A stretch of 34,790 bases of DNA from Chitinophagales bacterium (GTDB taxonomy: Bacteria; Bacteroidota; Bacteroidia; Chitinophagales; CAIODY01). How positions within the stretch are numbered: position 1 is the first letter of the stretch; every line of letters starts with the position of its first letter. A model generated the notes under the pieces. That model did not search any database and was not told where the DNA came from. It saw only the letters and a program-made list of their open reading frames with translations. Shown in pieces: positions 1 to 8,802 of the stretch. The translations under genes and the position numbers were made by a program. The DNA lies in assembly GCA_947449695.1 (NCBI GenBank), contig CANFST010000032.1:1-34790 (forward strand). The letters are read 5' to 3'.

Positions 1-402
1 CATGCATTGAGCAGCAGCGGCACTTATCGGGATACTTTAGTTAATCATTTTGGCTGCGATTCGTTTATTAGTTTGCAGCTGGTAGTGAAACCAATCAGCA
101 TTACCAACAGCCAAGCCAGCATTTGTGGCAATCAGACTTATTCATTTCATCATCAGTTGCTGAATCATAGTGGGGTGTATTATGATACCTTGCAAAATTA
201 TCTGGGCTGCGATTCGTTGCTGGTATTGCATTTACAAGTGTTACCTACCACTTCATCAGTCATCAGCGAAAGTGTATGCAGCAATCGGCCTTATCATTTC
301 AATCAGTTAGTGATTGACAGCAGCGGCATATTTCATGATACTATATTGAATTATCTGGGTTGCGATTCTTTTATCACTCTGAATTTAACCATGTATCCTG
401 AA
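1..402 (+). repeat. Three tandem GCDS-type coding repeats
   Basis: The codons for GCDS recur near bases 52, 208 and 358, so the period is about 150-156 bases (50-52 residues). Each unit ends in a hydrophobic strand such as LQLVV, LHLQV or LNLTM. The first unit is cut by the window edge, so the true copy number is unknown. One diverged unit of the same type (NCDSIVTLHLQL) occurs in the minus-strand gene at 2791-3984. Confidence 0.75.
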
Positions 403-843
403 CACCCCAGAGTAACCAATGTGTTGGGTAAGCTAACCGCTTTTGGTAGTGGTTATGACCAATTGTATTGGCTGAATTGTGATACCAAAAGTTTTGTATC
501 GTCAGCCAACCCTTATGATGTGAATGAATCGGGCAATTATGCAGTGGTGGTAAAACAAGGCAATTGCAGCGATACCTCAGCCTGTATCAATGTAGATATT
601 AGTTGTTATCTGGAAGCTACACCTAACCCAGCTAAAGATGAAATGACGATAAAAATAAAATGCGGCGATAAAGCATTTCATGTGTTGCTGACGGATGTAC
701 TAGGCAGAACGCTTATGTATGATGAAATAGAAAATGTTGGGCAGTTTACCCTCTATCGCAACGGATTGTCATCGGGGATTTATTTTTTATACCTCAGCAA
801 CGAACACTTTGTGCAAATGGTGAAAAAGGTGATGTGGGAGTAA
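1..843 (+). CDS. T9SS-secreted repeat protein, C-terminal part (5' end outside window)
   Basis: The frame is open from base 1 with no convincing start, so this is the C-terminal 280 residues of a larger protein. Three units of about 51 residues each carry a Cys, an aromatic patch, SG-x-(Y/F)-x-DT, N-(Y/F/H)-x-GCDS and an alternating hydrophobic strand. The last 75 or so residues look like a type A T9SS sorting domain: a TPNPAKDEM start, a VLGR motif and a GLSSGIYFLYL strand. Proteins with this tail cross the outer membrane by the type IX system and are released or anchored at the surface. The GCDS repeat family is common in large Bacteroidota surface proteins, and its role is unknown to me. 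The stop lies 10 bases from the convergent stop of the next gene. Secretion route is well supported; function is not known. Confidence 0.85.
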   Translation, partial: HALSSSGTYRDTLVNHFGCDSFISLQLVVKPISITNSQASICGNQTYSFHHQLLNHSGVYYDTLQNYLGCDSLLVLHLQVLPTTSSVISESVCSNRPYHFNQLVIDSSGIFHDTILNYLGCDSFITLNLTMYPEHPRVTNVLGKLTAFGSGYDQLYWLNCDTKSFVSSANPYDVNESGNYAVVVKQGNCSDTSACINVDISCYLEATPNPAKDEMTIKIKCGDKAFHVLLTDVLGRTLMYDEIENVGQFTLYRNGLSSGIYFLYLSNEHFVQMVKKVMWE

Positions 844-852
844 ACGGATTGC

Positions 853-1629
853 TTATTGGCTGCTTTGCTGAATACTTTTAGTCAAATCTTTATAGATGGC
901 TTTATAGGTTGGGGTTGAAATAAACTCAATATGTTTTTTTAAAGTGTTTTTATCACCTCTGATAGCAGGGCCAGTCTGGCTTTCAGCAGCACTCATTTTT
1001 TCTAATCGTTCGAAAGTTTCTTTTAAAAGAGGTTGTAAGAGCTTAAAATCAATATGATGTTGCTGGCAGATTTCTTGTGCAATAGCCACCAAATGATTGG
1101 TGAAATTGTTGACAAATACTGCTGACACATGGAGGGCTAAACGTTGTTCATCGCCCATGAAAGTAACCCGACGGCTGATAGCGGCAGCTATTTTTTTTAT
1201 TTTATCGGCTTTGCCCGAAATGATAAGAGGTACTTCTTTCAAATCTGTATCAGTTTCTTTTTTGAGTGATTGCAATGGGTAGAGTACGCCACTTTGCCAT
1301 TTGTTATTTTCAATTGTCTTTAATGAAACAGCTGCTGCAGTATGCAGCACCAAAGGCTTTTCGTTTTTTCTAAAAGTATGTAATGCAACTGCTTTGCCTA
1401 ATTCTTTAGCAGCATCTGCAATGGCTTTATCGGGGATGGCAATTAAATAGAGAGTAGCTTTTTCAGCCTGTTTTATTTCTGTCGAGTAATTGCAATGGAA
1501 TCGGGCAGCTAATTTTTTTGCATGCTTTTCATTTGGGCTAATCACTTGTATTATCTCAAAGCCATTATCAAACAGGGCTCTGCCTAAGTGTGTAGCCATA
1601 TTGCCCGAACCGATGATAACTGTTTTCAT
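853..1629 (-). CDS. Rossmann-like / DUF2520 domain protein
   Basis: The 258-residue protein begins with a beta strand and the dinucleotide-binding glycine motif GSGNMATHLG at residues 7-16, as in F420/NADP-dependent oxidoreductases and ProC-like proteins. The C-terminal half, with the stretch LHVSAVFVNNFTNHL and a helical end, matches the DUF2520 architecture. The family is usual in Bacteroidota and has the typical length of about 250 residues. The substrate is not known; an NAD(P)-dependent reductase role is inferred from the fold. The start ATG directly precedes the glycine motif, so it is secure. The gene runs towards the T9SS gene at the left edge and is not closely coupled to its upstream neighbour. 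Confidence 0.85.
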   Translation of the reverse strand: MKTVIIGSGNMATHLGRALFDNGFEIIQVISPNEKHAKKLAARFHCNYSTEIKQAEKATLYLIAIPDKAIADAAKELGKAVALHTFRKNEKPLVLHTAAAVSLKTIENNKWQSGVLYPLQSLKKETDTDLKEVPLIISGKADKIKKIAAAISRRVTFMGDEQRLALHVSAVFVNNFTNHLVAIAQEICQQHHIDFKLLQPLLKETFERLEKMSAAESQTGPAIRGDKNTLKKHIEFISTPTYKAIYKDLTKSIQQSSQ

Positions 1630-1672
1630 GATGAATAGTTAAAGAATAAAAGATATGCTATTGAAAGATTTT

Positions 1673-2785
1673 TTACAATCTGCATCCAATATAGGTTTCG
1701 AAATATTCGGCAACACCCAGATAAGTTTTCAACTGTATGCCGCAATAAATTTGTCGCATTTTTACTTTGTTCCAACTCCATAAAACATAATTGATATGCA
1801 GGTTTTGAAACATCGATTCGCCCCCCATGCCTCTATACAGATAATAGCCAAATGCCCCCCCCATGCTCATTTTACCTAAAATAAACTCATCGCTTAAAAC
1901 AACTGCCGCCTTGTTGGCAACTGCCGATGCATTGTTGTTGGGTTCGTAAAAATTAGCATTCAGATATGCCCCACGATTATATTCATACCATACACCAACT
2001 TTCCATCGGTTGCTATAGCACCATCTTTTATCGATACTCAATAAGGCAACATAATAAGGCATTTTTGGTCCGCCATACGGAATAGTAGCACTTCGGGCAT
2101 AACCTAATTGAATAGTTAGTTTGGGTTTTGAGCTATAATTTATTGTTGGAACTGTACGAAAGTTTTTTGGTGTGCTGCTAATAAAATTTTGATAACCGAT
2201 ATGCAAAGCATATACATTTACACCCAAATTGGGGGCATTAAATTTTGCGTTGGAGTAATGTGTAAAGCTTAAATTAGTTGTGAGCATTGCTTTATTGCGT
2301 AACTCAAAACTTGCACCCAGTTTGATCTGGGTGGTTTCGTTAAGGGTTGAACTCATTACATTGTTAATAGTATCTGTAAGTCGGTTGTATTTTTTATTGA
2401 AATAAGCTAAGCCATCGGCCAGCCCGAAAAATATTTTTGTTTTAGGGGTTTGAAAAATATTAAATTGTATGCATGGAGCAATAGCAAATGCATCACCCAA
2501 ATGACTATCGTTAAAATTGACGTAAACCATCTGAACGCCACATAAAGGAAAGTGATAGACGGAGTGCCACTCTTTATTACCAAAGGGTTGGCGCAATAGC
2601 CTTATTTCAAAGCCACCAACCAATTGATTGGTGTTAGGATGAAACCGAGGGGTATGTTTAAATATTCTGGCTGCATATACATCGGCTTCTAATTTTAAGT
2701 TGCCGAGCAAGACACTTGATTGGGCAAATAATAAAACAGGTAACAGCCATAAAAATATAATGCCTACAAAATATATTTTGCGCAT
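1673..2785 (-). CDS. Acyloxyacyl hydrolase / PagL-like outer-membrane protein
   Basis: A 370-residue protein with a signal peptide ending FAQS near residue 22, followed by many amphipathic strands and ending in an aromatic/Gly-rich C-terminus, consistent with an outer-membrane barrel. Residues 176-190 read HYSNAKFNAPNLGVN, which matches the H-x-S-N and P-N-x-G core of PagL lipid A 3-O-deacylases: His176 and Ser178 as the catalytic pair and Asn186 as the conserved Asn. The position where PagL has its catalytic Glu (14 after the His) is Asn190 here, so activity may differ. The length exceeds the roughly 170 residues of PagL but suits the acyloxyacyl hydrolase family of Bacteroidota. It starts 5 bases after the stop of the upstream T9SS gene, so the two form one unit. 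Confidence 0.8.
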   Translation of the reverse strand: MRKIYFVGIIFLWLLPVLLFAQSSVLLGNLKLEADVYAARIFKHTPRFHPNTNQLVGGFEIRLLRQPFGNKEWHSVYHFPLCGVQMVYVNFNDSHLGDAFAIAPCIQFNIFQTPKTKIFFGLADGLAYFNKKYNRLTDTINNVMSSTLNETTQIKLGASFELRNKAMLTTNLSFTHYSNAKFNAPNLGVNVYALHIGYQNFISSTPKNFRTVPTINYSSKPKLTIQLGYARSATIPYGGPKMPYYVALLSIDKRWCYSNRWKVGVWYEYNRGAYLNANFYEPNNNASAVANKAAVVLSDEFILGKMSMGGAFGYYLYRGMGGESMFQNLHINYVLWSWNKVKMRQIYCGIQLKTYLGVAEYFETYIGCRL

Positions 2786-2790
2786 AAATT

Positions 2791-3984
2791 TTATTCTTTG
2801 ATAAATTTAGTAATGGCTGAATTGCCTTTGTTATCAATGATTTTAACAAAATAAATTCCATTGCTCAAACCTGAAACATCGACGATAGTTTGAAGTGAAT
2901 TTGCAGTTTGCGATTTGCAATTTACAATTCTACCAACAACATCAATTACTTCAACAGAATTAACTGATGGCTGATGACTAACCATTAATGACTGTTTACA
3001 AGGATTTGGATAGACCTGCATCATAATTGGATTTGTCAAATCGCTAATGCCAGTAGCAAAAGAAACAGAAAAAGTATCATTGCCACACAATCCGGTTGCA
3101 ATTAGCTGGGCTGTAAAGTTGCCAATAATTGGATAGGCGTTCACAGGGTTTTTATCAGTTGATATACCACCATCGCCAAATATCCACAGATAACTTGTAG
3201 CATAAGTAGAGGTATTATTAAATGTGTAAATATTTGCACTATCGGTATAAGTGAAGGCTGCTTTTGGTTTATTGTTGGTAGTAATTATTAAAGATTGTGC
3301 AGTATCAGTACAGCCATATAAATCAGTGCCAGTAACAATGTATGTAGTGGTATGGGATGGCATCACAGTATCGTTGATGCCGCCAACTGATGCAGGATTC
3401 CAGGTGTAGCTTAAAGCGCCTCCCGCGGTTAAAATTTTCATGCTTCCGCTGCATACTGAATCAATCCGAGGAAATAAAGTTACAGTAGGTTTAATAGCTA
3501 ATTGCAAATGCAAAGTCACAATGCTGTCACAATTCAAATAGTTAGAAAGTGATACTGAATAACTACCAGCTACATGATAATAATTGCCATGAAACAAGGT
3601 TGAATCACCTGGGCAAATTATTCTGTTAATTGATTTGGATGATTTTTTTCTTACCTGAAAATAGAGTTTGTTTGAAATTGCCGAATCAGGCGAAGCATTG
3701 TACTTGCCACTATAAAGAATACAAATCACTGAATCATTATTATTGAATGCGGTGCTGATAAAAGAATCAACAATGCTGTTTTGTTTGCTAATACCATTTA
3801 CAATAAAATTATATGACAATACGGTATCACCCATGGTTGGTGTGGCTTTGATGATAACTGAACTACCTGAACAAAAATTATTTAGCGATGTAGTAATATT
3901 AACTGTTGGTGTAAAAACCTGTGCATTAGTGTTGCTTGCAAAAAGGAAAAAAGAGAGCAAAAAAATCAGACTTATTTTTTTCAT
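2791..3984 (-). CDS. T9SS-exported protein with PKD-like domain
   Basis: I place the start at 3984: MKKISLIFLLSFFLFA followed by NTNAQ is a clear signal peptide, and the ATG is preceded by an A/T-rich leader. A start at 4050 would add 22 unlike residues. The 397-residue product has a unit of the CDS-type repeat (CPGDSTLFHGNYY to LHLQL), an Ig/PKD-like domain around residues 245-320 (FTYTDSANIYTFNN, WIFGDGG), and a T9SS type A sorting tail (VYPNPCKQSLMV, VVGRIV, GLSNGIYFVKI). It is predicted to be secreted and surface-associated. It is the first gene of a two-gene unit with the acyloxyacyl hydrolase. Ligand unknown. Confidence 0.87.
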   Translation of the reverse strand: MKKISLIFLLSFFLFASNTNAQVFTPTVNITTSLNNFCSGSSVIIKATPTMGDTVLSYNFIVNGISKQNSIVDSFISTAFNNNDSVICILYSGKYNASPDSAISNKLYFQVRKKSSKSINRIICPGDSTLFHGNYYHVAGSYSVSLSNYLNCDSIVTLHLQLAIKPTVTLFPRIDSVCSGSMKILTAGGALSYTWNPASVGGINDTVMPSHTTTYIVTGTDLYGCTDTAQSLIITTNNKPKAAFTYTDSANIYTFNNTSTYATSYLWIFGDGGISTDKNPVNAYPIIGNFTAQLIATGLCGNDTFSVSFATGISDLTNPIMMQVYPNPCKQSLMVSHQPSVNSVEVIDVVGRIVNCKSQTANSLQTIVDVSGLSNGIYFVKIIDNKGNSAITKFIKE

Positions 3985-4078
3985 TATTAAATTTTGAAAG
4001 CCCGAAGGTAAATAAGTTGATGTTTTAATAAAAATAACTTCAACGCTCATTTACTTTGCATTACAAATTTTGTCATCC

Positions 4079-4666
4079 ATGAACACCAAAAAAATTATCA
4101 ATTATTTTCTGCAAGGCTTGTTTATTGTTGGTCCAATCAGCCTAACTATTTTTGCATTGATATGGCTCTTCAACCGCATGGATAGTATCATTCCAGTAAG
4201 AGAGTTGATGGAAAATTTTCTGCATTTCTATATTCCAGGGTTAGGTTTTTTACTGTTTATTTCTATCATTATTTTGGTGGGTTATTTCAGCACCAATTTC
4301 TTTTTAAATAAAATAATGGGCTTGATGGAATCGCTTATCAATCGCTCAAAATTTTTGAAATTTGTGTATGGCAGCATTAAAGATTTGATAGGTGCATTTG
4401 CTGGCGAACAAAAAAGGTTTGATAAACCTGTGTTGGTTTGGATTGATAAAGCCAACGGAATTCAACGCTTAGCATTTCTTACACAAGATGATTTACACGA
4501 TATTGGTGTACCCGGAAAAGTAGCTGTGTATTGCCCTTGGAGTTATAGCTTCGCTGGGGAATTATTAATTGTACCAAAAGAAAATGTTGAAATACTCAAC
4601 GATATTACTGCTGCCGAAGCCATGAAATTTATAGTGAGTGGTGGTGTTACGAAATTGGATGATTAG
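4079..4666 (+). CDS. DUF502 family inner-membrane protein
   Basis: A 195-residue protein with two membrane segments, about residues 10-30 (GLFIVGPISLTIFALIW) and 48-70 (IPGLGFLLFISIIILVGYFS), then a soluble domain. The GP-(I/L)-x-x-T motif in the first segment, the PGLG turn, the SIKDLIGAF stretch and the PGKVAVYCPWSYSFAGELL region are characteristic of DUF502. Function of the family is not established. ATG at 4079 is chosen over an in-frame TTG at 4070. It is divergent from the T9SS gene and lies 26 bases upstream of the phospholipase-like gene, so the two may be co-transcribed. Confidence 0.87.
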   Translation: MNTKKIINYFLQGLFIVGPISLTIFALIWLFNRMDSIIPVRELMENFLHFYIPGLGFLLFISIIILVGYFSTNFFLNKIMGLMESLINRSKFLKFVYGSIKDLIGAFAGEQKRFDKPVLVWIDKANGIQRLAFLTQDDLHDIGVPGKVAVYCPWSYSFAGELLIVPKENVEILNDITAAEAMKFIVSGGVTKLDD

Positions 4667-4692
4667 AACAATGTGCAAACGACCGAATCAAA

Positions 4693-5658
4693 ATGCTAAA
4701 ACCAAAAAATATTTTTATTGCACTTGGAATCATTTCCATTTCAATATTCACTCTTCAACGCTCGATGGGCTGGGGGTTTTGGGCACATGAAAGAATAAAT
4801 AGAATGGCTGTGTTTTGTTTGCCCGAAGACATGCAATGCTTGTTCAAAGCCAACATTGAATATTTAACGCATCATGCAACTGACCCTGACAAGCGCAGAA
4901 ATGTGATGAAAGACGAAGCACCACGACATTACATTGACATTGACCATTACGGTGTTTATCCTTATGATAGTGTACCTCGAAAATGGAAAGATGCTGTGAA
5001 AAAATTATCTGAAGATACTTTGAAAGCTTATGGCATCGTGCCTTGGCATGTGGAGAAAATGACTTACAAATTGACTGAAGCATTCAAGAATAAAAACAAA
5101 AAAGAGATTCTGAAAATTGCTGCTGATTTGGGTCATTATGTGGCTGATGCTCATGTGCCATTGCACACTACTGAAAATTACAACGGGCAATTAACCAATC
5201 AGGTGGGTATTCATAATTTTTGGGAAAGCCGTGTGCCAGAGCTGCTTGGCGAACATTATGATTATTGGGTGGGCAAGGCCGAATACATTGACAAACCTTT
5301 AAAACGAATTTGGAAAATCATTTTAGAAAGTAATTCAGAAGTAGATTCGGTTTTGAAATTTGAAAAACAATTGAACGAAAGTTTTCCTGAAGACCGGAAA
5401 TATGTAATCGAAACAAAAGGTCATCAAACCATAAAAATCTATTCCGATGAATTTACAACTGCTTACAACAAATTGCTGAACAATATGGCTGAACGTCGCT
5501 TACGAAGCAGCATTCAAGATGTTGCTAATTTTTGGTACACAGCATGGGTAAATGCAGGTCAGCCTGATTTGCATAATTTGAAAGACGAAGAAACCGAACA
5601 AGAAAAATCAGATAGCACCAAAATTTTTCCATTGCAACGTAAAGGGCATGTTGATTAA
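4693..5658 (+). CDS. Zinc-dependent phospholipase C / S1-P1 nuclease-like protein
   Basis: A 321-residue protein with an N-terminal signal/anchor segment (residues 7-22). It then has WGFWAHERIN, placing a Trp and His32 at the new N-terminus as in the zinc-dependent phospholipase C fold, where the first residues ligate zinc. Further likely ligands are His61, His79, His148 and Asp152 in LGHYVADAHVPLH (148-158), and His174/Glu178 in GIHNFWESR. This pattern fits PF00882-type proteins, which include phospholipase C and related hydrolases; S1/P1 nucleases share the fold, so the substrate is uncertain. It is probably exported. Ten bases downstream lies the 23-codon helicase-start remnant, which suggests that this gene once directly preceded the helicase. 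Confidence 0.85.
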   Translation: MLKPKNIFIALGIISISIFTLQRSMGWGFWAHERINRMAVFCLPEDMQCLFKANIEYLTHHATDPDKRRNVMKDEAPRHYIDIDHYGVYPYDSVPRKWKDAVKKLSEDTLKAYGIVPWHVEKMTYKLTEAFKNKNKKEILKIAADLGHYVADAHVPLHTTENYNGQLTNQVGIHNFWESRVPELLGEHYDYWVGKAEYIDKPLKRIWKIILESNSEVDSVLKFEKQLNESFPEDRKYVIETKGHQTIKIYSDEFTTAYNKLLNNMAERRLRSSIQDVANFWYTAWVNAGQPDLHNLKDEETEQEKSDSTKIFPLQRKGHVD

Positions 5659-5667
5659 AATATTTCT

Positions 5668-5739
5668 ATGAATCTCACCGACACAAAAAAAATCAAGAAC
5701 GAATACGACAATAAATTTCAACAAGAATATCAATTGTAA
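5668..5739 (+). pseudogene. Truncated copy of the helicase gene 5' end (island left boundary)
   Basis: From ATG 5668 the sequence encodes MNLTDTKKIKNEYDNKF then QQEYQL and a stop at 5737. The first 69 bases match the start of the intact helicase at 12430-12498 with six mismatches. Five of these fall in a single six-base stretch (CAACAA here, CGTAGC there). Identity ends exactly after CAATTG; beyond it this copy runs into the 3' end of the minus-strand WYL gene, whose TGA stop (5730-5732) lies inside the remnant. The 10-base spacing from the upstream stop looks like a natural operon junction. I read it as the scar of an insertion or recombination that separated the phospholipase-like gene from the helicase. 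Confidence 0.85.
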
Positions 5740-6716
5740 TTTTCCAAAGCTGTTTTCAACTCTCTCAAAATTCTTTCTTTCAACGAATTTGGTTCAATCA
5801 CTTCTATACTTAATCCCCATCCCAAAATTTCTTTTACCAATTCATGCGACTCATGTAATTGAAAAGAAACTATCATTTCATTTTTAGAAACCTTTTCGAT
5901 TTTTTGAGTGGAATGCCAAGGAAAGTTTTGCATGTATTCCATGCAAGGTGGTTTAACTCTGAGAATTACTTGTGATGGCTTCATGTCATTATGAACAGTG
6001 ATACCAAAAGCATTTTTGAAATATTCTTTGGAAGAAAAACCTTTAGGTTGATGATAAGTTGCTTTTGGATTTACTTCTAAATTTATTATTCTATCCAACG
6101 CAAATATTTTCAATTCACCTTTTTCATCTGCCACTAAATACCATCGTTTTAAATATTCCTTAATTGCCAAAGGGCTTACTGTTCTTGACTTCAATGGTAT
6201 ATCAGTTTTTTGATTGTATTTAGAGTAGATAAAATCAACGCATTGTTTGCGCTTAATTACTTGAAATAACATTTCCAAATATTGGCTGCCATTATATTCA
6301 TTGCTTTGGTCGAAAATTAAAATTTCATCTACATCATTTTCTTTTGCTGCATTTATTCGAGCTAAAATTTTATTTACATCATCGCTAATTTTTAAGCCTG
6401 AAAATTGTTTCAACATGGCAACAGCTTCGTTTATTTTTTCGAAATCAGCATTGCTCAATTTTATTCCTGTCAATCTATAATCTGCATCAGAATATTGATA
6501 TCCAGATTTTCGGTCGTAATGAATTGGAGCTAAAAATTCAGCATTATTCCGCATTTCATCTAAATCATTTTTTAATTGGCGAATACTTACACTGATGCCC
6601 GATTTTTCAAGAATGTATTTTTGAAAATACTCTACAGTTATTTTATCATAACGCATGGTTGCAAGACACTCATCAATCAATTTGTATCTCGTTAAAGCAC
6701 TTTTATTTATTGGCAT
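5730..6716 (-). CDS. WYL-domain transcriptional regulator
   Basis: I prefer the start at 6716 (MPINKSALTRYKLIDECL), giving 328 residues; an ATG at 6776 would add 20 unlike residues. Residues 8-65 form a winged-helix-like N-terminus (RYKLIDECL, SVSIRQLKNDLDEM). The WYL domain follows with the hallmark Trp-Tyr-Leu at 192-194 in YLKRWYLVAD and a C-terminal WCX-type region. WYL proteins are ligand-responsive regulators that often sit next to and repress phage-defence operons. The gene is divergent from the AAA ATPase with fewer than 100 bases between them, so it probably controls that operon and itself. Its last codons overlap the helicase remnant, so its 3' end lies at the island boundary. Confidence 0.9.
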   Translation of the reverse strand: MPINKSALTRYKLIDECLATMRYDKITVEYFQKYILEKSGISVSIRQLKNDLDEMRNNAEFLAPIHYDRKSGYQYSDADYRLTGIKLSNADFEKINEAVAMLKQFSGLKISDDVNKILARINAAKENDVDEILIFDQSNEYNGSQYLEMLFQVIKRKQCVDFIYSKYNQKTDIPLKSRTVSPLAIKEYLKRWYLVADEKGELKIFALDRIINLEVNPKATYHQPKGFSSKEYFKNAFGITVHNDMKPSQVILRVKPPCMEYMQNFPWHSTQKIEKVSKNEMIVSFQLHESHELVKEILGWGLSIEVIEPNSLKERILRELKTALENYN

Positions 6717-6810
6717 TTTGAATATTTTTTTTGAGTGAAAATAGGTTGCACTCTGTTGGTCATTTCTTTGCAACACAAATAATTTATCACCACAAAATTA
6801 CACTTAAAAA

Positions 6811-8550
6811 ATGTCTGATAATTTAAAATACATTCAGCAAATCGTTCACAACACTGCCAATACAAGCACTTTAGAAAAGGCATTGTATCTCAATGATGAT
6901 GTTTTGCAAGCCTTAGCAAAAGAGCTTGGTAATGGAATTACACCTTTGCAGGCATTTTTGTTTTCGATGATTTTTAATAAAAACATTGAAGACTCCAACG
7001 AAAGCGTTTTAAATTTTATTGCCAATCATATCCGAACAGACAAAATGGAATTACTGCATGTGATTGCTGAGTTGGATAAATTATGTACTTACGGATTGCT
7101 GTATTTTAAAAATAATGGCAGAGGAAGAAAACACAAGCGATTAAATGAATTGGATTACATCATCACCTATTCTGTATTTGACAAACTGAACAAGGGAATT
7201 AAAATTTCGAAAAGCGAAGAGTTGAAATTATCAACTTTCAAAAAGTTGTTAGAGGAAGTTGAGGCATGCCTTTTTAAACGCCGTGAAAGAGTGATTGAAC
7301 AAGATGAATTTGAAGACCGACTTATTGAATTATTAGATAGAAATCAACACCTGCAACAAGTAAAAAACATCTATGCGCTTTATGAAAGCACTCCAACGCA
7401 GCAATTAAAAGATGTTGAAAAAATTGGTATGCAACCAGTAGCACTCGACTTGGAAGAATATAAACCAGAAGATGATTTAATTTTCACTTTGTTACTGGCT
7501 AACAATACAAAACACTCCGAAAGTTTTAATCTACATAATGTTGTAGAAGAAGCATTAGGCGATGAAACCTTTTTTAAAAGAATTTCGATGGTAATAAAAA
7601 ACAGAAGCCATATCGTGCAATCGAAAGGTTTTGTTTTTGAAATAAAACACGACATCAAACGAAAAGAAATGGAATACGAATTCACAGAAAAAGGGTTAGA
7701 CTATTTTTTGTGCGATGAAAAAAACGACATCATAAATTTTGAAAGACGTGAAATGTGCAATGAAATTACTGCACATGAAATTGCCGAAAAACCTTTGTTT
7801 TTCAACGCCTCCATGCAATCGCAATTTGATAGTGTACTGAAAATTTTATTTGACGATAATTTCGAATCCATAAAACTCAAACTAAAAACTATTTACAAAA
7901 CATCGGGTGGCATTTGCATCTTGCTTTATGGCGAACCTGGCACAGGCAAAACAGAATTTGTTTTGCAAGCCTCCCGAATCAGCCAACGCAACCTCATCAA
8001 AGTAGATATTAGTGATGCCAAATCAATGTGGTATGGTGAATCAGAAAGAAAAATAAAAAGCATTTTTTCAAATTATGCCAAATCAGTTCGTAAAGAAGAG
8101 CGAACACCAATTTTGTTTGTGAACGAAGCTGATTCTTTATTCAATAAAAGAATAAATGTGGAACGAACTATTGACCAAACTGCTAATTCTATCCAAAATA
8201 TTTTATTAGATGAATTGGAAAATTTCACTGGTATTTTGATGATTACTACCAATTTGATGCAAAATTTTGACAATGCTTTTGAACGAAGATTTTTGATGAA
8301 ATTAAAATTTGAAAAGCCTGATAAATCACAACGAGAGCTGATTTGGAAAAATAAATTGCCTGATTTAGAAGATAAATCAATTCAGAACTTAGCTGAACAA
8401 TATTCTTTTTCACCAGCAGAAATTGAAAATATTGCCAAGAAAGTGATGATTCATAATCTACTTAATAATGAAATGGATTTTCAGCAGCTCAACAAATTTT
8501 GCCAAGAAGAAAAATCTAGTCAATCAACCAAATCAATAATCGGATTTTAA
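6811..8550 (+). CDS. AAA-family ATPase with unrecognised N-terminal region
   Basis: A 579-residue protein. The C-terminal third is a classical AAA module: Walker A GEPGTGKT at 374-381, Walker B ILFVNEAD at 434-441, a sensor-1 TTN near 476, a likely arginine finger in FERR at 490-493, and a helical lid to the end. The pore-loop-like MWYGESERK stretch resembles that of FtsH/proteasomal-type AAA proteins. The first 330 residues are mostly helical and charged, and I do not recognise them; they include no visible protease, nuclease or DNA-binding motif. It heads the operon opposite the WYL regulator and is followed after 12 bases by a small membrane protein. A remodelling or sensing ATPase of an accessory system is the best inference. 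Confidence 0.85.
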   Translation: MSDNLKYIQQIVHNTANTSTLEKALYLNDDVLQALAKELGNGITPLQAFLFSMIFNKNIEDSNESVLNFIANHIRTDKMELLHVIAELDKLCTYGLLYFKNNGRGRKHKRLNELDYIITYSVFDKLNKGIKISKSEELKLSTFKKLLEEVEACLFKRRERVIEQDEFEDRLIELLDRNQHLQQVKNIYALYESTPTQQLKDVEKIGMQPVALDLEEYKPEDDLIFTLLLANNTKHSESFNLHNVVEEALGDETFFKRISMVIKNRSHIVQSKGFVFEIKHDIKRKEMEYEFTEKGLDYFLCDEKNDIINFERREMCNEITAHEIAEKPLFFNASMQSQFDSVLKILFDDNFESIKLKLKTIYKTSGGICILLYGEPGTGKTEFVLQASRISQRNLIKVDISDAKSMWYGESERKIKSIFSNYAKSVRKEERTPILFVNEADSLFNKRINVERTIDQTANSIQNILLDELENFTGILMITTNLMQNFDNAFERRFLMKLKFEKPDKSQRELIWKNKLPDLEDKSIQNLAEQYSFSPAEIENIAKKVMIHNLLNNEMDFQQLNKFCQEEKSSQSTKSIIGF

Positions 8551-8562
8551 AACAACAACAAC

Positions 8563-8799
8563 ATGAAATTTTTAAAAAATTTACTCCAGATTTTAACTTT
8601 CTTTTTCGTTTTATTTCTTGTGTTAATCGCACTTTGGAACATTTTCGATTGGTGCTATTATCTAATCGCCCGTTATTTTTTTAAAGTAGATTTTAAAAAT
8701 GCAAAGTCTGGCACTTACAATTATTCGGTTGCTGTTTTTTTGAGTGATTGGTTCAAAGAATTGGAGCATTTCAGAATTTATAAAAAGCGTTCTTTTTAA
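8563..8799 (+). CDS. Small single-pass membrane protein
   Basis: A 78-residue protein with one long hydrophobic segment at about residues 8-26 (LQILTFFFVLFLVLIALW), a short aromatic stretch, then a basic soluble tail ending in KKRSF. It starts 12 bases after the ATPase stop and ends 3 bases before the next start, so it is translated within the operon. I recognise no family. The tight packing suggests it works with the ATPase and the following unknown protein, perhaps as a membrane anchor or effector. Confidence 0.65.
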   Translation: MKFLKNLLQILTFFFVLFLVLIALWNIFDWCYYLIARYFFKVDFKNAKSGTYNYSVAVFLSDWFKELEHFRIYKKRSF

Positions 8800-8802
8800 A
8801 TT

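Noticed and set aside
1-402. A CRISPR-like or DNA-level tandem array
   Set aside because: The periodicity is at protein level with diverged codons and no unique spacers between short identical repeats.
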